DNA from: Streptomyces sp. A3M-1-3
GTDB lineage: Bacteria > Actinomycetota > Actinomycetes > Streptomycetales > Streptomycetaceae
Reading direction: 5' to 3'
NCBI RefSeq assembly: GCF_024213665.1
Contig: NZ_JANAVP010000006.1
Location: forward strand, 1-60,459
DNA: 60,459 nucleotides
The position numbers and the translations under genes were made by a program. Position 1 is the first letter of the stretch; every line of letters begins with the position of its first letter. Positions 7,834 to 16,046 of this stretch are shown one piece after another. The notes below the pieces were generated by a model. The model saw only the letters and a program-made list of their open reading frames with translations, searched no databases and was not told the origin of the DNA.

Positions 7834-9045
7834 TCAGACGAGCAGCCAGGTGATCAGCGACAGCGATCCCATGGACAGCAGGGTGGAGAGCAGGACGGTG
7901 TCCCTGGCCAGGTCGGTGTCCAGCCGGTATTCGGCCGCGAAGACGAACGCGTTCTGGGCGGTCGGCAGGCCGGCGCAGAGCACCACCGCGAAAAGGGCGT
8001 GCCCGTCCAGTTCGAACAGCCAGCGGCCGAGCGCATAGGCGAGCAGCGGCTGCGCCACTAGGTCCTGTCCGGTCGATCAGGCCGGATCAGGGAGCGGGGC
8101 CTGGTGCCGTGGATCGCAAGGCGGAGGAGGCCGTGACATCAGTCGCTGCCGCGACGGGCGACGCGGTGGGGGCACCTCTGGGGGCACCCCCAGCGGTAGC
8201 TGGGGGAGGTAGCTGGGGGACGTCGGCGACCGACGACAACGCGGCGAGGCGCGGCCCGCCGCGGAGCGGCTGATGTCACCGGGGGCACGCGAGCCCGGCA
8301 TGACCGGCCGGACAGGACCTAGCTTCAGCGCCACCAGTACGCGCCGCTCGGTACGGCCGTGCGCGTCGGGCCGGGTGCGGGCGGCCAGCGACATCCCCAG
8401 CGCGAAGAGCGCCGCGGGTACGGCGGCGCCCCCCAGCATCTGCAACGGCGCACTCACCGCGGCGGGCAGCGGCCGGCCCAGCGCGGACACCGCCAGTCCG
8501 GCGGCGGACGCGGCGATGATCGGATTACGCAACGGCAGTCGCAGCAGCCTGGCCCACCTGTCCCGTGCCCCGCGCCGCACATCGAGGTCGATGAGGACCA
8601 GGATCAGCGGGGTGATCAGCAGGGTCTGGAACAGCGCGGCGGCGACGAACGAGGTGTCGTGCAGGACGTGCACCGCCACCGGGATGCCCAGGTTCGCCGA
8701 GTTCACGTGCGCGGCCGCCATCGCGCCTTTCGTCCGGTCGGCCCACCCGCGCCGGAACACCTACCGGCCGAGCAGCAGGCCCACGGCGAACACCGCGAGC
8801 AGGCTGACCGCGAACACGAGTACACCCGGCTGGGCCAGATCGGCGACCCGCGACCGCGACATCGTCAGGAACAGCAGCGCGGGCCTGGCGAAGGTGAACG
8901 CGAAGCGTCCGAGGACGGTCTGCGCGTGTGAGCCGAGTATGTCGAACCGGCCGGCCGCCCAACCGACAGTGGTGACCGCCCAGATGGGCAGAAACCCGGA
9001 AAGCACCGACCCCGTCACCGGGCCGGCATGCCGCAGCCGCGGCAC
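7834..9045 (-). pseudogene. AEC-family (auxin efflux carrier-like) permease, doubly inactivated
   Basis: An intact product would be a polytopic membrane transporter of the AEC family (about 310 residues). The reading frame begins around 9045 (SGFLPIWAVTTVGWAAGRF), hits an in-frame TAG at 8761-8763 (GLLLGR-stop-VFRRGWADRT), and continues in the same frame through AHVNSANLGIPVAVHVLHDT. It is then split by a 259-bp MITE at a TA dinucleotide. Deleting the MITE plus one TA restores VALKL-VAQPLLAYALGRW without a frame change, and the last helix ends at 7834. Two independent lesions show the gene has been dead for some time. Original substrate unknown; AEC proteins move small organic acids or auxin-like anions. 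Confidence 0.88.
8061..8319. mobile_element. 259-bp MITE with TA target duplication
   Basis: A non-coding element bounded by terminal inverted repeats: GGTCCTGTCCGG is perfect at both ends, and 22 of the first 25 bases match. It is flanked by TA at 8059-8060 and 8320-8321, as expected for transposition by an IS630/mariner-type enzyme. Inside is a second imperfect inverted pair (TGACATCAGTCGCTG near 8132 against its complement near 8264-8280) and a GC-rich hairpin around CACCCCCAGCGGTAGCTGGG, so the whole element can fold into a long stem. No transposase is encoded; it would need one in trans. It splits the AEC permease gene. Confidence 0.85.
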
Positions 9046-9099
9046 GCCGCCGCACCCGCCCCCGCTCGGTGCGGTTCCTCCGCGCTCCCGGCACTCGGT

Positions 9100-9105
9100 T
9101 AGCCT
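9100..9105 (+). promoter_or_regulatory. Likely -10 element for a leaderless rlmG transcript
   Basis: TAGCCT fits the TANNNT -10 consensus and ends 9 bases before the ATG at 9115. No Shine-Dalgarno sequence lies in between, which points to a leaderless or near-leaderless mRNA, common in Streptomyces. No clear -35 is visible. Confidence 0.4.
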
Positions 9106-9114
9106 GAGCGCACA

Positions 9115-10269
9115 ATGAACCGTTTGACGACGTCATGGGGCGACTTCACCCTCACCCGCTTCCCAGAGGACCCACGCGACCCGCTGCGGGCCTGGGACGC
9201 CGCCGACGAGTATCTGCTGCGGCATCTCGCGGGCATCGATGCCGGAGCGGTGGACCTGTCCGGCACAGTGGCCGTGCTGGGTGACCGGTGGGGCGCCGTG
9301 GTCACGGTGCTGGCGGGGCACCGGCCCGTACAGATCACCGACTCGTACCTGACGCAGCAGGCCACCCGGGCCAACCTGGCGCGGCGGGGTGCCGACGCGG
9401 ACGCGGTGCGGCTGCTGACGACCAGGGACGCGCCGCCCGAGCGCATCGACGTCCTGCTGGTGCGCGTGCCCAAGAGCCTCGCGCTCCTGGAGGACCAGCT
9501 GCACCGCCTCGCTCCCCATGTGCACGCGGGGACCGTCGTGGTGGGTGCGGGGATGGTCAAGGAGATCCACACCTCGACGCTCAAACTGTTCGAGAAGATC
9601 CTCGGGCCCACCCGGACCTCGCTGGCGGTGAAGAAGGCGCGGCTCGTCTTCTGTACGCCCGATCCGCAGCTCGCCCGGGTCCCCAGCCCGTGGCCGCGCC
9701 GCTACGAGCTGCCCGCCGACGTCGTCGCCGCGCCGGGCCTGCCCGTCACCAACCATGCGGGCATCTTCTGCGCCGAACGGCTCGACATCGGCACCCGGTT
9801 CTTCCTGAACCACCTGCCGCGCAGCCGCGGTCCCGAGCGGGTGGTGGATCTGGGCTGCGGCAACGGGGTGGTCGGCACGGCGGTGTCGCTGGCCAACCCG
9901 GAGGCCGAGCTGCTGTTCCTCGACGAGTCGTACCAGGCCGTGGCGTCGGCGGAAGCGACGTTCCGGGCGAACGCCGGCCCGGACACCAAGGCCCAGTTCC
10001 TGGTGGGCGACGGACTGTCCGGCCTACCGGCCGGGACGGTCGACCTGGTGCTGAACAACCCGCCCTTCCACACCCACCAGGCGACGACCGACGCGACCGC
10101 CTGGCGCATGTTCGCCGGCGCGCGGGACGCGCTGCGCCCCGGCGGCGAGCTGTGGATCATCGGCAACCGGCATCTCGGCTACCACGTGAAGCTGCGCCGG
10201 CTGTTCGGCAACTGCGAAGTGGTCGCGAGCGACCCGAAGTTCGTCGTCCTGCGGGCCGTCAGGAACTGA
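9115..10269 (+). CDS. rlmG: RlmG-like methyltransferase (rRNA guanine-N2 type), 384 aa
   Basis: Class I SAM-dependent methyltransferase with the two-domain layout of RlmG/RsmC: a degenerate N-terminal Rossmann-like half (about residues 1-200) and a catalytic C-terminal half. The latter has the SAM-binding motif VVDLGCGNGVVGTAVSLANP (about 243-262) and the NPPFHTHQ motif (about 318-325), characteristic of enzymes methylating the exocyclic N2 of guanine. By family it would modify 23S rRNA (G1835 in E. coli). It is transcribed away from the dead permease gene and converges on the VOC gene. RsmC is the main alternative; the length and the post-NPPFH sequence favour RlmG. Confidence 0.85.
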   Translation: MNRLTTSWGDFTLTRFPEDPRDPLRAWDAADEYLLRHLAGIDAGAVDLSGTVAVLGDRWGAVVTVLAGHRPVQITDSYLTQQATRANLARRGADADAVRLLTTRDAPPERIDVLLVRVPKSLALLEDQLHRLAPHVHAGTVVVGAGMVKEIHTSTLKLFEKILGPTRTSLAVKKARLVFCTPDPQLARVPSPWPRRYELPADVVAAPGLPVTNHAGIFCAERLDIGTRFFLNHLPRSRGPERVVDLGCGNGVVGTAVSLANPEAELLFLDESYQAVASAEATFRANAGPDTKAQFLVGDGLSGLPAGTVDLVLNNPPFHTHQATTDATAWRMFAGARDALRPGGELWIIGNRHLGYHVKLRRLFGNCEVVASDPKFVVLRAVRN

Positions 10270-10291
10270 CGGCCCGCTCCGGCCCGGCCGG

Positions 10292-11089
10292 CTAGGAGAC
10301 GTCGGACATCTTCGGCATGTCGCCCTGCGTCGTCGTCATGTCGATGACGGAGAATGCCGCGCCCTGCGGGTCGCTCAGCGCCGCGAACCGGCCGAACGGC
10401 GTGTCCATCGGCCCGAACTGCAGCTTCCCGCCGCGCTGCGTCGCCTTCGCCACCGCCGCGTCGCAGTCGGCGACGCCGAAGTACACGTTGATGTAAGGCG
10501 GGACCTCGGGCGGGAAATCGTCGCCCATCTTCATACGGCCGAGGACGGTGTTGTCCCCGAGGTTGAAGATCCTGAAGTCCATCTTGTCGTCCTCCATCCG
10601 CTGCGCGCGGTACGAGAACACGGTGGGCCAGAAGGCGTCCGACTTCTCGGGCTCGCGGGTGAAGACCTCGGCCCAGGCGAAGGCGCCGGTCTCCCCGCGC
10701 GCCTCAAAGCCCTCGTGGCTGCCCGCCTGCCAGACACCGAAGGAGACACCGCTGGGGTCGCGCGCGATGAGCATGGTGCCGAAGTCGCCGACCTCCATCG
10801 GATCCATGTCCACCTGGCCACCGGCGTCACGGATCTTGGCGGCGGTGGCCGACGCGTCGGCGGACGCGATGTACAGGCACCAGGCCGGCGGGCTCTCCTG
10901 GCCGGGCATCGGGGGCGAGACGGCGGCCACCGCCTTGCCGTCCGCGTACGCCTGTGTGTAGCCGCCGAACTCCGGCGCACTCTCACCGAAGGTCCAGCCG
11001 AGCACATCGCCGTAGAAGCGCTTCGCGGCCTCCACATCGGTGAACATCGCGTCGACCCAGCACGGGGTGCCTTCAGGTTGTACGGCCAT
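10292..11089 (-). CDS. VOC (glyoxalase/bleomycin-resistance fold) protein, two domains
   Basis: A 265-residue cytoplasmic protein made of two consecutive vicinal-oxygen-chelate modules: GTPCWVDAMFTDVEAAKRFY (residues about 7-26) opens the first, and GAFAWAEVFTREPEKSDAFW (about 136-155) the second. Proteins of this shape in Streptomyces are usually annotated as VOC family or hydroxylase-like; activities range from glyoxalase to dioxygenase and antibiotic binding, and no substrate can be inferred. It is a single gene, ending 22 bp from rlmG in convergent orientation. The ATG at 11089 follows a GGAGG-like sequence. Confidence 0.85.
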   Translation of the reverse strand: MAVQPEGTPCWVDAMFTDVEAAKRFYGDVLGWTFGESAPEFGGYTQAYADGKAVAAVSPPMPGQESPPAWCLYIASADASATAAKIRDAGGQVDMDPMEVGDFGTMLIARDPSGVSFGVWQAGSHEGFEARGETGAFAWAEVFTREPEKSDAFWPTVFSYRAQRMEDDKMDFRIFNLGDNTVLGRMKMGDDFPPEVPPYINVYFGVADCDAAVAKATQRGGKLQFGPMDTPFGRFAALSDPQGAAFSVIDMTTTQGDMPKMSDVS

Positions 11090-11202
11090 GACGCTTCACT
11101 TCCTCCTGCGCGGTGAATGGTCCGGTTTGCCACGCTAGTCAGTCACCCACGGATGTGCGCGCGGAACGCGGCGGTATCAGCCTTCTCGGCCGGCCTCCTT
11201 CT

Positions 11203-12645
11203 CTACTCCTCGCTGTCGGACCGGTAGGTCTCCAGCAGCCGCAGCCATACCTCACTGATCGTCGGGAACGCCGGTACGGCGTGCCACAGCCGCTTCACCG
11301 GCACCTCGCCGGCGACCGCCACGGTGGCGGAGTGCAGCAGCTCGCCGACTCCGGGGCCGACGAAGGTGACGCCGAGCAGCACCTCGCGGTCGAGGTCGAC
11401 AACCATCCGGGCCCGGCCGCGGTAGCCGTCTGCGTACAGGCCGGCGCCCGCGACCGAGCCCAGGTCGTAGTCCACGGCCCGCACCCGGTGGCCCGCCTCC
11501 TCCGCCTCGGCGAGGCTGAGCCCGACCGCGGCCACCTCGGGGTCGGTGAACACCACCTGCGGCACGGCGGCGGTGTCCGCGGTCGCCGCGTGCGCACCCC
11601 ACCGGTCCGCATCCAGCAGGGGGACGCCCTGTGCGCGGGCGGCGATGGCCGCTCCCGCGATGCGGGCCTGGTACTTGCCCTGGTGGGTGAGCAGGGCGCG
11701 GTGGTTGACGTCGCCGACCGCGTAGAGCCAGCTGCTGCCCGTCACCCGGCAGCTGTCGTCCACCGGCAGCCACGAGCCCGGTTCCAGGCCCACCGTGTCC
11801 AGGCCGATGTCCTCGGTGCGCGGGGCCCGGCCGGTCGCGAACAGCACCTCGTCCGCCTCGACCGTGTCGCCGCCGGCCAGCACCACGGTCACCGGGCCCG
11901 TCGCCCCGTCGCGTACGACCGCCTCGACCGGCGTCTGCGTACGGACGTCCGCGCCGGCCTCCCGGAGGCTCTGCGCGACCAGCTCGCCCGCGAAGGGCTC
12001 CATCCTGGGCAGCAGGCCGGCGCCGCGCACCAGCAGGGTCACCAGGGAGCCGAGTGCCTGCCAGGCCGTGGCCATCTCGGTGCCGACGACTCCGCCGCCC
12101 ACCACCACGAGTCGCTCCGGGACGTGCTGCGAGCTGGTCGCCTCCCGGCTGGTCCAGGCCCTGGCCCCCACCAGGCCGGGCAGCTCGGGCAGCACCGCCC
12201 GGCTGCCGGTGCACACCGCGACGGCATGGCGGGCGGCGAGTACGTGATGCTCGCCCTCCGGGCTGGAGACGGTCACCTTCCTGGTGCCGTAGAGGCGGCC
12301 GTGGCCCCGGTAGAGATGAGCACCGATGGAGTCCAGCCAGCTGACCTGGCCGCCGTCCTTCCAGTGCGCGGCCTGCTTGTCGCGGTGTGCCAGGACGGCC
12401 GCCGCGTCGAGCGGCCCCTGTACGGATCCGTCCAGCCCCGGCACCCGCCGGGCGTCGGCCCGTGCGGTCACCGGGCGCAGCAGCGCCTTGCTGGGCATGC
12501 AGGCCCAGTACGAGCATTCGCCGCCCACCAGCTCGCTCTCGACGACCGCTGTGCTCAGTCCGGCGGCGCGGGCGCGGTCCGCGAGGTTCTCCCCGACGGG
12601 CCCGGCGCCCAGGACCACGACGTCGTACTCCACGGCTTCAGTCAT
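11203..12645 (-). CDS. Pyridine nucleotide-disulfide oxidoreductase (FAD), 480 aa
   Basis: Flavoprotein of the dihydrolipoamide dehydrogenase / mercuric reductase class. It shows the FAD-binding dinucleotide fold (YDVVVLGAGPVGENLA, about residues 7-22), a redox-active CxxxxC pair in GGECSYWACMPSKALLRP (about 41-58), a second NAD(P) fold (LVVVGGGVVGTEMATAW) and a C-terminal dimerisation domain (VFTDPEVAAVGLSLAEAEE). The active-site motif departs from the usual GGTCLNVGC while keeping both Cys and their spacing, so the partner disulfide is probably not lipoamide. I use the ATG at 12645, 39 codons inside the longest frame, because the extra residues lie in the thioredoxin promoter region. It is divergent from trxA, 116 bp apart, suggesting shared thiol-redox control. 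Confidence 0.85.
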   Translation of the reverse strand: MTEAVEYDVVVLGAGPVGENLADRARAAGLSTAVVESELVGGECSYWACMPSKALLRPVTARADARRVPGLDGSVQGPLDAAAVLAHRDKQAAHWKDGGQVSWLDSIGAHLYRGHGRLYGTRKVTVSSPEGEHHVLAARHAVAVCTGSRAVLPELPGLVGARAWTSREATSSQHVPERLVVVGGGVVGTEMATAWQALGSLVTLLVRGAGLLPRMEPFAGELVAQSLREAGADVRTQTPVEAVVRDGATGPVTVVLAGGDTVEADEVLFATGRAPRTEDIGLDTVGLEPGSWLPVDDSCRVTGSSWLYAVGDVNHRALLTHQGKYQARIAGAAIAARAQGVPLLDADRWGAHAATADTAAVPQVVFTDPEVAAVGLSLAEAEEAGHRVRAVDYDLGSVAGAGLYADGYRGRARMVVDLDREVLLGVTFVGPGVGELLHSATVAVAGEVPVKRLWHAVPAFPTISEVWLRLLETYRSDSEE

Positions 12646-12761
12646 GCAGCCAGTCTGGTGCCGGGTGTGGGCCGTGGCCACAGGGGCAGCCGGAATACGA
12701 AAGTGCCGTGCGCCGTTGTGCCGGACGGCTTCACCCGAAGGCCAGGAAGAGAGACCACGCA

Positions 12762-13124
12762 ATGGCCACTGTTGAGCTCACCAAGGAAAACTTCGACCAG
12801 GTCGTCACGGACAACGACTTCGTCCTGATCGACTTCTGGGCTTCCTGGTGCGGCCCGTGCCGGCAGTTCGCGCCGGTCTTCGAGAAGTCCTCGCAGGCCC
12901 ACCCGGACCTGGTCTTCGCGAAGGTCGACACGGAGGCCCAGCAGGAGCTGGCGGCGGCCTTCGAGATCCGGTCCATTCCGACCCTCATGATCGTCCGCGA
13001 CAATGTGGCGGTCTTCGCCCAGGCCGGGGCGCTGCCGGAGGCACTGCTCGAGGATGTCATCGGGCAGGCGCGCGACTTGGACATGGACGAGATCAAGCAG
13101 AAGATCGCCCAGGAGTCGAAGTAG
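12762..13124 (+). CDS. trxA: Thioredoxin
   Basis: A 120-residue thioredoxin with the canonical active site FWASWCGPCRQFAP (about residues 25-38) and the cis-Pro loop RSIPTLMIV. It donates electrons to disulfide substrates in the cytoplasm. The ATG at 12762 is preceded by AGGAAGAGAG. The C-terminus has a short charged extension (DLDMDEIKQKIAQESK) beyond the core fold. It is divergent from a disulfide oxidoreductase of the lipoamide dehydrogenase class, but no classical thioredoxin reductase is adjacent, so the genome should carry trxB elsewhere. Confidence 0.93.
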   Translation: MATVELTKENFDQVVTDNDFVLIDFWASWCGPCRQFAPVFEKSSQAHPDLVFAKVDTEAQQELAAAFEIRSIPTLMIVRDNVAVFAQAGALPEALLEDVIGQARDLDMDEIKQKIAQESK

Positions 13125-13144
13125 GCGAAGTACGAGAGGCCGAC

Positions 13145-13167
13145 GGCCGCGCTGGACAGCAGCGGCC
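13145..13167. terminator. Bidirectional terminator candidate between trxA and the aldehyde dehydrogenase
   Basis: GGCCGCGCTG, loop GA, then CAGCAGCGGCC forms a stem with one bulged base in the 58-bp gap between two convergent genes. No U tract follows, as is usual in this genus. Confidence 0.5.
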
Positions 13168-13182
13168 GCCGGCCGTCCGGTG

Positions 13183-14619
13183 TCAGAAGGGGTAGCCGGC
13201 CGGGTCGCGGCGGACCGTCGTCCAGCGCAGATCGGTGAACGCCTCCAGGTTGGCCTCGCCGCCGAAGCGGGCACCGGTGCCGGAGGCGGCGACGCCGCCG
13301 AAGGGTGCGACCGCCTCGTCGTTGACCGTCTGGTCGTTGATGTGGGCGATGCCGGTCGGGATACGGTCGGCGAGTTCCAGGCCCAGCGCGGTGTCGCGGG
13401 TGACGATGCCGAGCGACAGACCGTACGGACCGTCCGAGGCGAGGGCCGCCGCCTCGTCCAGGGTGGCGAAGGAGCGTACCGGCGCGACGGGGCCGAAGAC
13501 CTCCTCCGTATAGGCGGGGGTGTGGTCGTCGGCGCCGGCGATCACCGTGGGGCGGTAGAAGAGGTCGCGGTGGCTGCCGCCCGCGACGAGCTTGGCGCCG
13601 TGGGCCGTGCTCGCCTCCACCAGGCGGTGGATCTTGCCCAGTTGGCCGCGGTCGATGACCGGGCCGAGGTGGACCTGTTCGCGGTGCGGGTCGCCGACGG
13701 CGAGGGTGTCGGCCTTGGCGGCGAGCCGTTCGACGTACTCCTCGTAGAGCGAGGCGTGGACGAGGTGGCGGCCGGTCGTCATGCAGATCTGGCCCTGGTG
13801 GAAGAAGGACCCCCAGGCGGCCTGCCCGACCGCGGCCTCCAGGTCGGCGTCCGCCAGCACGACGAGCGCGGAGTTGCCGCCCAACTCCAGGTGTACACGC
13901 TTGAGATGGTGCCCGGCGGCCTCGCCGACGGCGCGGCCCGCGGTGGTGGATCCGGTGAACGAGACCACGGACACGACGGGGTCCGCGACGAGTGCCCGGC
14001 CCGTCTCGGCACCGCCGGGAAGGACGTGCAGCAGATGCCCGGGCAGTCCGGCCTCGGCGAAGACCGCGGCCAGGGAGAGACCACCGCAGACCGCGGTGCG
14101 CGGATCGGGCTTGAGCAGGACGGCGTTGCCGAGCGCGAGGGCGGGCGCCACCGATCGTATGGAGAGGATCAGCGGGGCGTTGAAGGGGGCGATGACGCCC
14201 ACGACTCCCGCCGGAACACGGCGGGTGTACGACAGGCGTGGGGCCTCGCTCGGCAGCACCTGGCCGGTGGGGCGGGAGGCGAGGGCGGCGGCTTCGTAGC
14301 ACTCCTGGGCGGCGACGTGCAGTTCGAAGTCGGCCTTGCCGGGGACGGAACCGGACTCCCGGACCAGCCACTCGCGCAACTCCCCGGCGTGCTCGGCGAA
14401 GAGGTCGCCCGCGCGCCGCAGCACCGCGGCTCTCTCGAAGTGCGGGGTACGGGCCCAGGCCGCCTGCGCGGCGCGCGCGGCCTGGGCAGCGGCACTGACG
14501 TCGGCCGGACCGGCCAGATTGACGGTGGCGAGGGTTTCGCCGGTCGCGGGCTCGATGACGGGGGACTCACCCCCTGACAGCGTGCGCGGCTGCCAGGTCT
14601 TCGGGTCGAGCAGAGGCAT
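13183..14619 (-). CDS. Aldehyde dehydrogenase, benzaldehyde/vanillin dehydrogenase-like (478 aa)
   Basis: NAD(P)+-dependent aldehyde dehydrogenase oxidising an aldehyde to its acid. The catalytic Cys lies in FHQGQICMTTGR (about residue 280), the general-base Glu in VHLELGGNSALVVL (about 246), and the nucleotide-binding FTGSTTAGRAVGE segment is present. Overall layout (IAPFNAPLILSIRSVAPALA, then GNAVLLKPDPRT) resembles the XylC/benzaldehyde-vanillin dehydrogenase group, so an aromatic aldehyde is the most likely substrate; this is inference. I start at ATG 14619 because GGAG lies 9 nt upstream, rather than at 14640, which has no ribosome site. It lies 109 bp downstream of the thiolase gene on the same strand and may be co-transcribed. 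Confidence 0.87.
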   Translation of the reverse strand: MPLLDPKTWQPRTLSGGESPVIEPATGETLATVNLAGPADVSAAAQAARAAQAAWARTPHFERAAVLRRAGDLFAEHAGELREWLVRESGSVPGKADFELHVAAQECYEAAALASRPTGQVLPSEAPRLSYTRRVPAGVVGVIAPFNAPLILSIRSVAPALALGNAVLLKPDPRTAVCGGLSLAAVFAEAGLPGHLLHVLPGGAETGRALVADPVVSVVSFTGSTTAGRAVGEAAGHHLKRVHLELGGNSALVVLADADLEAAVGQAAWGSFFHQGQICMTTGRHLVHASLYEEYVERLAAKADTLAVGDPHREQVHLGPVIDRGQLGKIHRLVEASTAHGAKLVAGGSHRDLFYRPTVIAGADDHTPAYTEEVFGPVAPVRSFATLDEAAALASDGPYGLSLGIVTRDTALGLELADRIPTGIAHINDQTVNDEAVAPFGGVAASGTGARFGGEANLEAFTDLRWTTVRRDPAGYPF

Positions 14620-14728
14620 GGGCGATCTCCGATCCGTCATGAGCCGAGAGGAAGTCCCGTGTTGGCGCGCGTAGCACCCTACGCGGACACAAGTACCGCC
14701 CGGCAACGGGGAGTTGAAGAGCCGTCCG

Positions 14729-15913
14729 TCAGCGCTCCAGGACCAGGGCCAGCCCCTGGCCGACCCCGATGCAGAGCGCGGCCAGCCCGGTGCCCGAGCC
14801 CGCCGCGGCGAGCTGGTGGGCGACCGATCCCGCGAGCCGGGCGCCGGACGCGCCGAGCGGGTGGCCGATGGCGATGGCGCCACCGCGCGGGTTGACCACG
14901 GCAGGGTCGAGATCGGGCCATTCCGCGAGACAGCCGAGGGACTGGGCGGCGAAGGCCTCGTTGAGCTCGAAGGTGGCCAGGTCCGCGAAGGAACGGCCGG
15001 CCTTGCCGAGCGCGCGCTGCACGGCCTCGACCGGCCCGAGTCCGAAGTGCTGCGGCTCGATGCCGGTGACCGCGGAGGTACGGATGCGGGCGAGCGGCTC
15101 ACGCCCGGTCTCCCGCAGCCCGTCCTCGTCGACCAGCAGCAGGGCGGCCGCGCCGTCGTTGAGGGGGGAGGCGTTGCCGGCGGTCACCGTGCCGGACTCG
15201 CGGAACACGGGCTTGAGCTTGGCCAGCGCCTCCATCGTGGACGTCTCCCGGATGCACTCGTCGCGCGCGAGATCCACACCCTCGTACGGGACGACCTCAC
15301 CGTCGTACATACCGGCCTCCCATGCCACGGCGGCCTTGCGGTGGCTCTCCAGCGCGAAGGCGTCCTGCTGCTCGCGGGTGATGCCGTGCTTGTCGGCGAT
15401 CAGCTCGGCTCCCTCGCCGAGCGCGACGGTCCACTCGGCGGGCATGCGCGGGTTGGTCATCCGCCAGCCGAGGGTGGTGGAGTGGAGCTGCTGATGTCCG
15501 GCCGGAAACGCGCGCTCGGGCTTCTGCATCACCCAGGGCGCGCGCGACATCGACTCGACGCCGCCGGCGATCGCGACGCAGGCGTCGCCGAGCGCGATGG
15601 CACGGGCCGCCTGGATCACGGCTTCGAGCCCCGATCCGCAGAGCCGGTTGACGGTGACACCGGGAACGGAGACGGGCAGGCCGGCGAGCAGGACGGCCAT
15701 GCGCGCCACATCGCGGTTGTCCTCCCCCGCGCCGTTGGCGTCGCCGAACACCACATCGTCGATACGGGACGGGTCGAGCGCGGGCGTACGGTCCACGAGG
15801 GCGCGGACCACATGGGCGGCCAGGTCGTCGGGGCGGACCGAGGCGAGCGCGCCTGCGAACTTGCCGATCGGGGTGCGGACGGCGTCGACGATGTAGACGT
15901 CGCGGATGCTCAT
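14729..15913 (-). CDS. Acetyl-CoA acyltransferase (thiolase II), beta-ketoadipyl-CoA thiolase-like
   Basis: A 394-residue thiolase that cleaves 3-ketoacyl-CoA with CoA to give acetyl-CoA plus a shortened acyl-CoA. The nucleophilic Cys is in VNRLCGSGLEAV (about residue 90), the catalytic His in GGAIAIGHPLGASGAR (about 350) and the second Cys in ALCIGVGQG (about 382). The start MSIRDVYIVDAVRTPIGKF and internal GDANGAGEDNRDVARMA look like the PcaF/beta-ketoadipyl-CoA branch, but fatty-acid thiolases are close relatives. AGGAGAG precedes the ATG at 15913. Two perfect dyads sit just upstream. With the downstream aldehyde dehydrogenase and upstream LacI gene it suggests an inducible catabolic unit. 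Confidence 0.88.
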   Translation of the reverse strand: MSIRDVYIVDAVRTPIGKFAGALASVRPDDLAAHVVRALVDRTPALDPSRIDDVVFGDANGAGEDNRDVARMAVLLAGLPVSVPGVTVNRLCGSGLEAVIQAARAIALGDACVAIAGGVESMSRAPWVMQKPERAFPAGHQQLHSTTLGWRMTNPRMPAEWTVALGEGAELIADKHGITREQQDAFALESHRKAAVAWEAGMYDGEVVPYEGVDLARDECIRETSTMEALAKLKPVFRESGTVTAGNASPLNDGAAALLLVDEDGLRETGREPLARIRTSAVTGIEPQHFGLGPVEAVQRALGKAGRSFADLATFELNEAFAAQSLGCLAEWPDLDPAVVNPRGGAIAIGHPLGASGARLAGSVAHQLAAAGSGTGLAALCIGVGQGLALVLER

Positions 15914-15936
15914 CGGTTCTCTCCTGCGGCGGGGCC

Positions 15937-15972
15937 GGCGAACCCGATGTTCGCCCAGTGAACTTTGGTTCA
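15937..15972. promoter_or_regulatory. Two adjacent operator-like dyads upstream of the thiolase gene
   Basis: GGCGAAC-CCGAT-GTTCGCC (15937-15955) is a perfect 7-bp dyad with a 5-bp spacer. Three bases later TGAAC-TTTG-GTTCA (15959-15972) is a perfect 5-4-5 dyad. They start 24 bases upstream of the thiolase ATG, where a repressor would block it. Neither has the central CG typical of LacI operators, so the neighbouring LacI protein may not be the only regulator. Confidence 0.5.
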
Positions 15973-16046
15973 TATTGAATGCGTCCGCAGTCTCTGTCCC
16001 CCCGCAGCGCCCTGTCAACGGCCCGCCGTCCGGGCCAAGACCGGCG

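Noticed and set aside
7834..8760. Two short intact permease-like genes
   Set aside because: They are parts of one AEC gene: removing the MITE and ignoring the TAG at 8761 gives a single continuous frame.
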